Made by a program: the position numbers and the translations under genes. Shown piece by piece: positions 9,077-17,541 of a DNA stretch of 64,000 bases. Within the stretch, counting starts at the first letter, position 1. Each line of letters opens with the position of its first letter. The notes beneath the pieces were generated by a model. It worked only from the letters and a program-made list of their open reading frames with translations. It did not search any database and was not told the origin of the DNA. The stretch is taken from NCBI RefSeq assembly GCF_000953825.1, contig NZ_BBUL01000020.1, positions 248,001 through 312,000 on the forward strand, written 5' to 3'. Source of the DNA: Cellvibrio sp. OA-2007. GTDB lineage: Bacteria > Pseudomonadota > Gammaproteobacteria > Pseudomonadales > Cellvibrionaceae.

Positions 9077-9226
9077 CTAACACCCAAAACGAAAAATTAC
9101 GCCGAACTCGCCACGTCCGATTACGCCGGTGACTTCCAGTTTCATTTCACAGAGCCTAGTGGTAATGAGTTTGCGATGTGGTCGGAAGTGAGGGCAAGTG
9201 AAAAATATTTCGAGCGCGTTACCTGA
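9077..9226 (+). pseudogene. C-terminal remnant of a VOC (glyoxalase-like) protein
   Basis: An open frame without a start codon that ends at 9226. It translates to the last 40-odd residues typical of VOC/glyoxalase proteins: FQFHFTEPSGNEFAMWSE, where the Glu of EPSGNE is the usual C-terminal metal ligand region. An in-frame stop at 9074-9076 precedes it and no upstream part exists, since the GNAT gene ends at 9070. It is a truncated leftover, a sign of rearrangement in this accessory stretch. Confidence 0.6.
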
Positions 9227-9336
9227 TCGTTAGCAGGTAATAGCAACTTGCGTGATATAAGTTCTAACAAAATTCTATAACTATTGTGTGTGTAAAAAAT
9301 GTACGAATCATTAAAAAATGTGTTGAAGGATGAAAC

Positions 9337-10608
9337 ATGAAATCAATCTATATCGCGCTTGCAGTTATTATTTTTCTATCCAATATTGCTTTCGCACAGT
9401 CGAGGAGTCTGTATTGGATTTCAGCTGATTTACTTGAAATGCATGTTGATGCATCCTCTACAAGCGAAATTATGCATCAGTGGCCATTAAACACTCCGCT
9501 TATTAAATTAGAAGAACGGGGTGAGTGGTGTAAGGTTACTGATATCAATGAAAGGCTTGCGGGTTTTGTATTGTGTGACCAACTTATAACTGACAAACAA
9601 AAAAATATGAAAGTATTTTGGAATCATCCTTCTGTCGAAAGTTTAATTACAGTAGCTCGCTATATCGAGCGGCAGTTAACCGATGAACAAACCCAAGATG
9701 AATATCGTTTTGTAAGCGAGTCATATTCATTGTGGGTCGAGGAGCACGATTCCACGATAGAAACCTTTGAAATACCCATAAGTCGACAGGCTAATGAAGA
9801 ATTTAATGCAATGAAGGCGTCTTTATTAAAGGGCGTAAAAGTGAATGAGGATCTGAGTAAATCACCGTATGAAAATGGTTATTACTTTCAAAAGCTCGAA
9901 AAATTCGATGCACAGGAAATTTATGAGGTGGGTGACTACCTTGATGAGCTATTGAAGAGAAAAATATTGCCACGGATAAAAACCTCATTTTTTTCATCTG
10001 CACAGGATGTACTATTTCCCGCAGCTACAAACTCGGTTGATGATCTATCAGTGGTAGCCAACTCCAAACTTAGTGCAAAGGTGATTAAGTCGGCCTACGG
10101 AGTAATAGCACGTGGTGAGCCTTACATATTTAGCTATTGGGATATTGGTAAGTTGGAAGTAACTCTAGTGGATCCGTTAGCAATCTATTCAGTAGCTAAA
10201 AATGGCTTGGTAGGAAAACAAACTGGAAAAAGGTTTGACACAGAATCTGGGTATGGAGACTGTGACTTTGGAATGCCACTCTATCTACCAAATGATCTTG
10301 TCGCGGTAGATAACTATCCTGCGATTAAATATCCACTGGTGCAATTTTATACACAAAAACATATTCCACCAAAAGTACATGTTCGCACCCATTCATACCA
10401 GTTGCGAGGAGATTCACCTGAAAAAGATAGCATTAAGGTTCATCTCAATACGGTAGATCTAAACGCAGACAATGTGGCTGATATTGCTGTAACTGAAAGC
10501 GCAATTCCCGCCTATGAGAGTGAGGCTAAAACTTGGGTGACTTATTTTATTAATCTCAACGGGGAATGGTATTTTGCATTTAATTTTGTCGTGCCGGAGT
10601 GCACTTAA
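9337..10608 (+). CDS. Secreted protein with SH3-like N-terminal domain, unknown function
   Basis: 423 residues with a clear signal peptide ending at about residue 20 (NIAFA). Residues 25-85 look like a bacterial SH3 domain (YWISADLLEMHVDASSTSEIMHQWPLNTPLIKLEERGEWCKV), which often binds peptidoglycan or mediates protein contacts. The rest is not recognised. The stop overlaps the start of the next gene (TAATG), so it is coupled to the WG-repeat protein. The base composition is more AT-rich than the mrp and pil genes, suggesting acquisition. The SH3 call is by pattern and moderately sure. Confidence 0.75.
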   Translation: MKSIYIALAVIIFLSNIAFAQSRSLYWISADLLEMHVDASSTSEIMHQWPLNTPLIKLEERGEWCKVTDINERLAGFVLCDQLITDKQKNMKVFWNHPSVESLITVARYIERQLTDEQTQDEYRFVSESYSLWVEEHDSTIETFEIPISRQANEEFNAMKASLLKGVKVNEDLSKSPYENGYYFQKLEKFDAQEIYEVGDYLDELLKRKILPRIKTSFFSSAQDVLFPAATNSVDDLSVVANSKLSAKVIKSAYGVIARGEPYIFSYWDIGKLEVTLVDPLAIYSVAKNGLVGKQTGKRFDTESGYGDCDFGMPLYLPNDLVAVDNYPAIKYPLVQFYTQKHIPPKVHVRTHSYQLRGDSPEKDSIKVHLNTVDLNADNVADIAVTESAIPAYESEAKTWVTYFINLNGEWYFAFNFVVPECT

Positions 10609-12812
10609 TGAAGAAATTAGTAGCGTTTTTAATTTTAGTGGCAGTGTTTAATGCAAAAGCAGAGAAGTTGGACGCGGCATGGCAATGGGATAGCGCTAGA
10701 TATTACAATGGTATCGTTATTTTGCAGCGCAATAGCCCTGAATCTTTCTTTAAAATTTTTGATCCATCGACCCAGAAATACTATCGGATCGAGAATTTTG
10801 CAAACAGTAAAGCATCACGAATTAAAGATGTTGATTTCTTTCGTGATCAGCCCTACTTAAGGGTTGACATAGAATCTACTGACACCGAAAAATGGTCGAG
10901 TTCTGGTGTAGTGGATTCGCAAGGGAATTGGATAATAAAATCTGTCGATTTTTCAGTTACCGATGTTGCTCTAGGTTACGCCGTAGGTCATTCACCGAGT
11001 GGAGCACTTGAAATAAGAAACTTTGAAGATAATGTAATTCTTTCCTTCCCGCGCGAGTGGCGTTGTAAAATCGTAAAACTAGAAGGTAGCATTATTTTCC
11101 CGTGTGAAAACTCATCAAAGATCATTCGGTTGAACCTTAATGATAAATCCAATATTTTCACTGAGTTAGAATTCTCTGGTGAATACAGCGGAACTAATAA
11201 AAACGCTACCTTATTTGTTATGCACGAGCCAAACAAAACAATTTTATACTCTGAGACAAAAGGTAAACTTTACGAATTTCCAGCTAATAAGGGAATTACA
11301 TTTTATACCGACAATCTGTTTGGCTTGCACTCCCTGCATACATCGTACACGGAGGGGTATTACCATCTTGAGCAAGGCCTCTTGAAACTAAAAACTGGAG
11401 AGGTTCACAGTATCGAAGGATTCGGAAATAGTTGCTTGAAATGGAGAGCGACGGTGGATGGCGTTGAGTCAACTCGTGTTTTGGATGATCATGCTAAATG
11501 GCACGATGCTGCGGAGGATGTGAAAAATATATGTGGTGTAAAATCAATAGTGAGTGCATCTGAGCAAATCCCTACACCTACATTGAAACCAGTAAAGACG
11601 GAAGCTGATCTGTGTGGTTATCAAAATGCCCAGGGAGAATGGCAAATTCCACCAGAGTTTTCTTGGTGTTCGGAGTTTGTGGAGCAAGCGGCGGTTATTC
11701 GTAAGGAGGGTATTTACGGTGTCATAAATCAAAAAGGGCAGTGGATTACAGAAAAGCCGGTAAATCGTAATCGCATTGTAAAAGAGTGGGATGCGCGCGA
11801 TTCGAGTCGAATTAACACCGGAGTAATCAACAAGCAAGGTCAATGGGTGATTCCTCCTATGTTGAATGAAGATGAAAGTTATTTGACGGATCAAGGCGTC
11901 TACTCTTGCGCGTTTAAATCGGTATCTGGCTGTTATCGATTAAATTTTTCCGGCGAACTCGAACAAGTCAGCGTACAAAAAGTTGAGCATTTAAAAAAGG
12001 AAAAAATAAATGCAGACAGATTTAAAGTGGTTGAAGACAGATTAATGCCAAGTGCAATTGACGGCGTGTGGGGTTACCAGGGATTATCAGGCGAGTGGCT
12101 AATAGCGCCAAAATATGCTGAAGCTGAACATTTTAGTGGTGGCGTAGCAAGGGTCGCGCAACTAGATGAGCAGGAAAATTTAATATGGGGGCTGGTGGAT
12201 GAAAAAGGTCGCGAACTCGTTAGGCCGCAATACCAGGAAATACAAAACTTCTATCAGAAGGTTACCTGGTTCAGACAAAACGATAGTTGGGGTTTGATTG
12301 ATCAAAACGGCGCTGTGCTAATCGAGCCGCAATTTAGTAATGTAAAACCATTTAAATCTGACTTGGCTTCAGCTAGAACAGCTAGCTGGTTACCAACAAT
12401 GGCAAATAGAGACCTGTTGGTGAATTTTAAAGGTGAAATTATTCAGCCTAATGACCCGATTCCTGAATACATAGATGCCTTTTCGGAAGATGCACGCTAT
12501 GCGCGCGCTTACACTGGCAAAGATTGGGGATATATAGATCGCGAGGGAAAGTGGTTGGGGTACCCCAATTTTAGATCTGCAAGTCAATTTATTGGTGACC
12601 ATGCGTTTGTGAGTGTTGGGGATTACGAATATCGGATTGAAGGCCGAAAAATTATCTGGCAACCGCCTGCAGAAGAACAAAGTAGTTACATTGTTAAACA
12701 TGTTCAGCAGATTGGAGGCTATCCGGTATTGTTGGTTAAAATTCTGCAAGGTAGCAGAGAGTCAGTTGGTCTAATTAGTGGTATTAATGGTGAGTGGATT
12801 CGTGTTGAATAA
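10608..12812 (+). CDS. WG-repeat protein, secreted
   Basis: 734 residues from the ATG overlapping the previous stop; an upstream GTG at 10599 is less likely. A signal peptide (MKKLVAFLILVAVFNAKA) is followed by about 300 residues that are not recognised. Then come at least five WG (KWG Leptospira-type) repeats from about residue 335 onward, with cores such as YGVINQKGQWI, WGLVDEKGRELVRPQY, WGLIDQNGAVLIEPQF and WGYIDREGKWL. Such repeats form beta structures on envelope proteins and are thought to bind other proteins. It is coupled to the SH3-like gene, and its 3' end overlaps the minus-strand membrane protein by 29 bases. Confidence 0.88.
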   Translation: MKKLVAFLILVAVFNAKAEKLDAAWQWDSARYYNGIVILQRNSPESFFKIFDPSTQKYYRIENFANSKASRIKDVDFFRDQPYLRVDIESTDTEKWSSSGVVDSQGNWIIKSVDFSVTDVALGYAVGHSPSGALEIRNFEDNVILSFPREWRCKIVKLEGSIIFPCENSSKIIRLNLNDKSNIFTELEFSGEYSGTNKNATLFVMHEPNKTILYSETKGKLYEFPANKGITFYTDNLFGLHSLHTSYTEGYYHLEQGLLKLKTGEVHSIEGFGNSCLKWRATVDGVESTRVLDDHAKWHDAAEDVKNICGVKSIVSASEQIPTPTLKPVKTEADLCGYQNAQGEWQIPPEFSWCSEFVEQAAVIRKEGIYGVINQKGQWITEKPVNRNRIVKEWDARDSSRINTGVINKQGQWVIPPMLNEDESYLTDQGVYSCAFKSVSGCYRLNFSGELEQVSVQKVEHLKKEKINADRFKVVEDRLMPSAIDGVWGYQGLSGEWLIAPKYAEAEHFSGGVARVAQLDEQENLIWGLVDEKGRELVRPQYQEIQNFYQKVTWFRQNDSWGLIDQNGAVLIEPQFSNVKPFKSDLASARTASWLPTMANRDLLVNFKGEIIQPNDPIPEYIDAFSEDARYARAYTGKDWGYIDREGKWLGYPNFRSASQFIGDHAFVSVGDYEYRIEGRKIIWQPPAEEQSSYIVKHVQQIGGYPVLLVKILQGSRESVGLISGINGEWIRVE

Positions 12813-13401
12813 CTCCTCTATAATCGCCCTTGGCTGTTAATGCGAATAGGTATGACAGCCAAAAAGCTTCCGCCAAAACCTCAAAGCCTTCCTCAAAAAT
12901 CCCGATAAAGTGGGGTACGGAGGCCAGATCAATAATAATTGCCGCCGCGCCAAAGACGATCGAAATGACAAGCAATAGTCTAGCGAAGTTGTTTCCGCAG
13001 TGGTGATATAACCAAAGCACACTCAAACTGCCCAGAACAGCAATACTAAGCATGGGCAGTTCTTTAGCCCATGCACTATCACACCAACTGACCCATTCAT
13101 CGCATCCATATTTCCATTGTTCATGGAATTGAAATTGCTCATCCATCGCCATCAGCAACATAGCCAGAAAAAACCAGCCGCCCCAAAATGTGGGGAGCTT
13201 TTGTTCTTTAATTAATAAAAGCGAGACAAAGGCGATGGCCCAAAGCTGCGCGCTGGATAGCCACGAGATACTCGAGTGGTCAGAGCGAAATGCTTGTTGC
13301 CAAAAAGGCCAAGCTTGTGAAACAGCAAGAGCAATAAAGAGCACAGCGGTAAGCACAGGTGTCAGAGAAAAAGCCCCTGATAAAAAACGATGTGACATCA
13401 T
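12784..13401 (-). CDS. Multi-pass membrane protein, unknown function
   Basis: 205 residues if begun at the double Met at 13401/13398; an upstream Met at 13437 would add 12 residues without a ribosome site. Five to six helices are predicted. A charged MDEQFQFHEQW segment (Asp/Glu/His-rich, in a loop after helix 3) recalls metal-binding membrane hydrolases such as the CREST/ceramidase type, but this is only a resemblance. It converges on the WG-repeat gene with a 29-base overlap of the 3' ends, so the two mRNAs are antisense at their tails. Confidence 0.75.
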   Translation of the reverse strand: MMSHRFLSGAFSLTPVLTAVLFIALAVSQAWPFWQQAFRSDHSSISWLSSAQLWAIAFVSLLLIKEQKLPTFWGGWFFLAMLLMAMDEQFQFHEQWKYGCDEWVSWCDSAWAKELPMLSIAVLGSLSVLWLYHHCGNNFARLLLVISIVFGAAAIIIDLASVPHFIGIFEEGFEVLAEAFWLSYLFALTAKGDYRGVIQHESTHH

Positions 13402-13629
13402 ATAGAAAGTGCTTCGGATAAAAGATATTGAGCACATTGTGCCTGACGAGAGCGAATATTTTTACCATTAATGCCCAATTTGACAGGAAAAAACGGTTGT
13501 ACTTCGTCATGCTATTGTAGACCCATTATTCGATTACCGTGGCACCAGTATCAAGCCGTGCCGCAATCAGCCCGAATTATTAATCTCACTCATCCTAAAT
13601 AGAAATAAAACCATCAGGCCTCCGTCGCT

Positions 13630-13905
13630 ATGCAATCCGACCCGAAAAAGCTTGTCGAGAAAAACCAGAATCTCAATCACTCGGAATTACTGAAAGTGGT
13701 ATCGCACATACAGCGCGAGCAGGGTGATTGGATTCTGCATACACTTATGATCGAGGGCTGTGAGGTGCCGTTTAAATTCAAGCGCAAGGGTAAATATCTG
13801 AGTTTAAAAGGCGCGCGCGTCAATATCACCTATTACCCGGAACAGGAGACCGTAGCGGGGATGAATTTTGAGGTGATGAAAGTAGTGCGAATCAAACGAG
13901 GGTAA
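13630..13905 (+). CDS. Small conserved-looking hypothetical protein
   Basis: 91 residues, basic (many Lys), with no signal peptide or membrane segment. A helical N-terminus is followed by beta-like stretches (WILHTLMIEGCEVPFKFKRKGKYLSLKG). It is not recognised. It sits seven bases before the GTG of the SLC13 permease, so the two are probably co-transcribed. Bases 13438-13629 upstream form the divergent control region shared with the minus-strand membrane protein; nothing specific was seen there. Confidence 0.7.
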   Translation: MQSDPKKLVEKNQNLNHSELLKVVSHIQREQGDWILHTLMIEGCEVPFKFKRKGKYLSLKGARVNITYYPEQETVAGMNFEVMKVVRIKRG

Positions 13906-13912
13906 TTACTGA

Positions 13913-15799
13913 GTGAACCAACAACAGCTGCTGATTAGCATCATCTTATGCGCCACCATGGGTTTGTTTTTGTGGGGTCGTTGGCGCCATGATCTGGTTG
14001 CCAGCGGCGCGCTTTTGTCTGCGGTGCTATTGGGTGTGGTGCCGGTTGAACAGGCCTTTCTTGGGTTTGCGCATCCGGCGGTGATAACCGTGGCCTGCAT
14101 TTTAGTGCTCAGCCGCGGCTTGCAAATCTCAGGCGCGGTGGATGTGCTGGCGCATCGGTTACTGCCCAGCAATTCCGGTATCGGCCTGAGTCTATTAGCT
14201 CTGATTGGTTTGGGCGCGCTGCTTTCCAGCTTTATGAATAATGTGGGTGCTATGGCGCTGTTGATGCCGATTGCGCTAAAACTCGCCCAGCGCCTGGAGC
14301 TGCCGCCGGGGCAGGTACTTATGCCGCTGGCCTTTGGCACCATTTTGGGCGGTATGACTACCTTGATCGGCACACCACCTAACCTGATTGTGTCGGGTTT
14401 TCGCGCTACCCATAGCCAGGGCGAGGGATTTGGCCTGTTCGCTTTTGCCCCCGTTGGTGTCGCGGTCGCGCTGGTGGGCATTATTTTTATTGTGTTTATC
14501 GGTTGGCGCTTGGTGCCCAAACGCGAGCAACCGGGCATTGCAGGTTTTGAGTCGGGCGCTTATCTCACCGAGGTAAAAGTGCCGGAAAAAAGCGCCACCA
14601 TTGGCAAATCACTCTATGAACTGGAGCAGTCGCTTGAAGATAGCGGTGCGCAGATTTTAGCGCTGATTCGCAATGACTTACGCCTGCTTGCGCCCAATGC
14701 GCATCGGCGTATTCAAGCCCTGGATACGCTGGTGATTGAAGTGGAGGCCAAATCGATTGCGAGTATTTTAACCCGCGCCGAATTAGTGCTGGCTGAAACC
14801 AAACCGACCACCAGTGATACCGCTAGCAGCGATACTCAACAAGAATCGAATCTAGCCAGTTCATCGCCAACCGCTGCAGATACAGAAAATGGCGATAAGA
14901 AGCCTGCAGACAGTGCAGATACTAAAGAAAATCATAGCGATCATGCCGCCCAATTGATTGAGCTGGTGGTATTGCCCAACTCGTCCCTCAGCGGCACCAG
15001 CGCTGCGATCAGCCGCCTGCGCTATCACTACGGCATTAATTTACTCGCCATTTCTCGCCAAGGGCGGCGCTCAACCGTGCGCCTGAAAGCCATGCGCATT
15101 AAACCGGGCGATTTGTTATTGCTGCAGGGCTCGGCTGAAGCGGTGGCCGAATTTGCCACAGACACAAGCTGCGTCCCTCTGGCTGAGCGCGAGCTGCATA
15201 TTCCCAGCCCCCGCAAAGCCTGGCGCGCAACCGGGTTGATGCTCGTCACGCTGGGTTTAGTGTTGACGGGTTTGGTGCCTGCCGAAATCGCGTTTGCGCT
15301 GGGGGTATTAGTCGCGCTTATTACGGGTGTAGTGCCCAGTTCGGACTTGCCAAAATCAATCGATTCGTCGGTGATTGTGTTACTGGCGATGCTGATTCCC
15401 ATCGCTGAAGCCATGTCCAGTACTGGCACCGCCGCGCTCATCGCCCAGATACTGCTCAACTATCTCGCACAGGATCACGCCGTGCTCGGCTTGATTGTGA
15501 TTCTGGTCGTGACCATGTTTTTATCTGACCTGATGAACAACGCCGCCACCGCCGCCATGATGTGCCCCATCGCGGTCGGTCTGGCCAGCGCCCTCAACGC
15601 CAACCCGGATACCTTTTTAATGGCTGTTGCCATAGGTTCTTCTTGTGCTTTTTTAACTCCGGTAGGGCATCAAAACAACACCCTTATCCTCGGCCCGGGC
15701 GGTTTTAGCTTCGGCGATTATTGGCGCTTGGGGCTGCCGCTTGAACTGCTTGTATTAATCACTTCTGTGCCGGTACTGCTCTGGGTTTGGCCGCTGTGA
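13913..15799 (+). CDS. SLC13/DASS family permease with two TrkA_C domains
   Basis: 628-residue inner-membrane transporter of the SLC13 (CitT/DASS, ion-transporter) type, starting at GTG. Membrane half 1 spans residues 1-205 with the motif SFMNNVGAMALLMP and GTPPNLIVSGF. Two RCK-type TrkA_C domains lie in the middle (about 216-285 and 346-415). Membrane half 2 carries SDLMNNAATAAMMCP and ends with a TPVGHQNNTLILGPGG segment. Such proteins move di- and tricarboxylates or sulfate with Na+; the substrate here is not predictable. The two TrkA_C domains are separated by about 48 residues of Ser/Thr/Asp-rich low-complexity sequence, which is unusual. Confidence 0.92.
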   Translation: MNQQQLLISIILCATMGLFLWGRWRHDLVASGALLSAVLLGVVPVEQAFLGFAHPAVITVACILVLSRGLQISGAVDVLAHRLLPSNSGIGLSLLALIGLGALLSSFMNNVGAMALLMPIALKLAQRLELPPGQVLMPLAFGTILGGMTTLIGTPPNLIVSGFRATHSQGEGFGLFAFAPVGVAVALVGIIFIVFIGWRLVPKREQPGIAGFESGAYLTEVKVPEKSATIGKSLYELEQSLEDSGAQILALIRNDLRLLAPNAHRRIQALDTLVIEVEAKSIASILTRAELVLAETKPTTSDTASSDTQQESNLASSSPTAADTENGDKKPADSADTKENHSDHAAQLIELVVLPNSSLSGTSAAISRLRYHYGINLLAISRQGRRSTVRLKAMRIKPGDLLLLQGSAEAVAEFATDTSCVPLAERELHIPSPRKAWRATGLMLVTLGLVLTGLVPAEIAFALGVLVALITGVVPSSDLPKSIDSSVIVLLAMLIPIAEAMSSTGTAALIAQILLNYLAQDHAVLGLIVILVVTMFLSDLMNNAATAAMMCPIAVGLASALNANPDTFLMAVAIGSSCAFLTPVGHQNNTLILGPGGFSFGDYWRLGLPLELLVLITSVPVLLWVWPL

Positions 15800-15873
15800 A
15801 AAAATCATCCACTTAAATTTAATGAGGCGCGGCAGCTTCGCGCCATCATGTGTCTGGCAATTACTTTTACATC

Positions 15874-16707
15874 ATGAACGATTTAATCCATGCAATTAAA
15901 ACGACCGTCAACACCCACTCTTATTTGCCGTTTGCGGTGTATTCATCGCTAAAAGAGCAGCGTATTTTTAATGTGCCGATCATAAAACCGGTATTAATTG
16001 TGGTGTTGGATGGTGAAAAAAGATTGGGTAAAGACGCAGATGTGATCTGTTCTGCGGGCAGTTTTATTTTTCTCTCTAATAACCCCATGCTCGATATGCG
16101 TAACATCCCCAGCGAACGGGAATACTTTGCCTTATTGATTGAATTTGAACAGCAAGACTTTGCTGTATTTAACAGCAGACCTAAAACAACGCAGAAATAT
16201 TTGGTGGGGACAATAGAAAAATCGCTGCAAACATTGTTGCAACAATTTATCGAATGGTCGGCTTTTGCCCCGCCAGCGCTGTGGCCGATACGCCGGGCAG
16301 AAATTTTGCAGTATTTGGATTTTTTGGGTTATCACCCAGTGCGCGGCATGGCGGGCGATACACGTTTGAGTCAAAAGCTGCATGACCTTGTACGCGCCAA
16401 CTTGGCGGAAGATCTCAGCAGCGCCGAAATCTGCGCGCAACTGGCGATGAGTGAATCCACTCTGCGGCGCAAACTGCAAGCAGAAGGCACCAGTGTGCAA
16501 GACATTAAAGATCAAACCAAATTAGGTTATGGTTTGCATTTGCTGCAAACCAGCGCAGATTCAATTGGCACCATTGCTGAACTCTGCGGCTATCAATCGC
16601 AATCGCGGTTTAGCGAGCGCTTTAAACAGCGCTTTGGTTTAACCCCCAGTGAGTTGAGAAAAACAAAATTGCACGAATCGGGCGAACATTTGGCGGTTTT
16701 GGAGTGA
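15874..16707 (+). CDS. AraC family transcriptional regulator
   Basis: 277 residues from ATG 15874; a GTG at 15850 lies upstream. The N-terminal part (to about 170) is an AraC-type sensor related to the AraC_N group (PFAVYSSLKEQRIFNVPIIKPVLIVVLDG). The C-terminal 100 residues contain two helix-turn-helix motifs (SSAEICAQLAMSESTLRRKL and GTIAELCGYQSQSRFSERFKQRFGLTPSELR). The effector is unknown. It lies 62 bases upstream of a PEBP-family gene that it may control. A GGCGCG/CGCGCC hairpin at 15826-15844 precedes it. Confidence 0.93.
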   Translation: MNDLIHAIKTTVNTHSYLPFAVYSSLKEQRIFNVPIIKPVLIVVLDGEKRLGKDADVICSAGSFIFLSNNPMLDMRNIPSEREYFALLIEFEQQDFAVFNSRPKTTQKYLVGTIEKSLQTLLQQFIEWSAFAPPALWPIRRAEILQYLDFLGYHPVRGMAGDTRLSQKLHDLVRANLAEDLSSAEICAQLAMSESTLRRKLQAEGTSVQDIKDQTKLGYGLHLLQTSADSIGTIAELCGYQSQSRFSERFKQRFGLTPSELRKTKLHESGEHLAVLE

Positions 16708-16769
16708 GCGCAATAAGCGTCAGCGTCGTAAACTGTTCTTTCACAACATTACTGATAGGAGATGTGTTT

Positions 16770-17333
16770 ATGAAAAACCTGACAAGCGGATTGGTACTTT
16801 TCGTGTCTTTGTTGGCGCCCTTGGGTGTATCGGCGGAACCAGCAAAATTCACCCTAACCAGCAGCGATATAGCCGCTGGCAAACAGATGAAAAAAGCGCA
16901 GGAATTTAACGGCTTTGGCTGCACGGGCGATGATCTCTCGCCGCAACTTTCATGGAGCGGTGCACCTGAAGGCACAGTGGCGTTTGCAATCACCGCCTAT
17001 GACCCGGATGCACCCACCGGCAGCGGTTGGTGGCACTGGCAGGTGGTGAACATCCCCGCCGATGTCACTAGCATTGCCACCGGCGCCGGTAAAGCCGAGA
17101 GCAAAACATTACCTAAAGGCAGTGTGCAAATTGAAAATGATTACGGTGTAGCCGCATTTGGTGGCGCCTGCCCACCACAAGGCCACGGTGTACATCGCTA
17201 TCAATTCACCGTACATGCCTTATCTAAAAAATTGGAACTGCCCGCCAATGCCTCAGGCGCGCTCACCGGTTATATGGTGAATGCAAATTCACTCGCATCG
17301 AGCACGATTGAAGCCTTGTATAAGCGCGACTAG
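16770..17333 (+). CDS. YbhB/YbcL (PEBP) family protein, exported
   Basis: 187 residues from ATG 16770, chosen because an AGGAG site (16757-16761) precedes it and a signal peptide (to VSAEP) follows. The family (phosphatidylethanolamine-binding/Raf-kinase-inhibitor-like) is shown by NGFGCTGDDLSPQLSW, AYDPDAPTGSGWWHWQVVNIP and CPPQGHGVHRYQFTVHAL, which form the anion-binding pocket. The bacterial function is not settled. The AraC gene directly upstream suggests inducible expression. Confidence 0.93.
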   Translation: MKNLTSGLVLFVSLLAPLGVSAEPAKFTLTSSDIAAGKQMKKAQEFNGFGCTGDDLSPQLSWSGAPEGTVAFAITAYDPDAPTGSGWWHWQVVNIPADVTSIATGAGKAESKTLPKGSVQIENDYGVAAFGGACPPQGHGVHRYQFTVHALSKKLELPANASGALTGYMVNANSLASSTIEALYKRD

Positions 17334-17378
17334 TAATAACCTGCCGCTAAAAAATTAATATTGTAGGCGTACAAGCAA

Positions 17379-17438
17379 AGCAGTCCAAAACAGTGATTTG
17401 GTTTAGTGCAGCGTGATTATCGTATGTTTTGGACTGCT
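17379..17438. repeat. 14-bp perfect inverted repeat between convergent genes
   Basis: Arms AGCAGTCCAAAACA (17379-17392) and its exact reverse complement (17425-17438) enclose a 32-base loop. It lies between the 3' ends of the PEBP gene (+) and the coiled-coil gene (-). It lacks a T tract, so a simple intrinsic terminator is unlikely; it may be a bidirectional structural terminator, a protein site or an element end. Confidence 0.85.
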
Positions 17439-17541
17439 CTCTTGTGAATTCAATTGAATGATTGGCCATGTGATTGTTGCCTCTTAGCTGGCTGAGTGTG
17501 TTGAACTGAAAAACAGTTAATACAAGGCAAAACACCAGGCA

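Noticed and set aside
15826-15844. GGCGCG..CGCGCC hairpin after the SLC13 gene as a terminator
   Set aside because: No T tract follows; it is noted only as a possible structure before the AraC gene.
17347-17535. 62-codon minus-strand frame between the PEBP and coiled-coil genes
   Set aside because: It runs across the 14-bp inverted repeat and has no supporting features.
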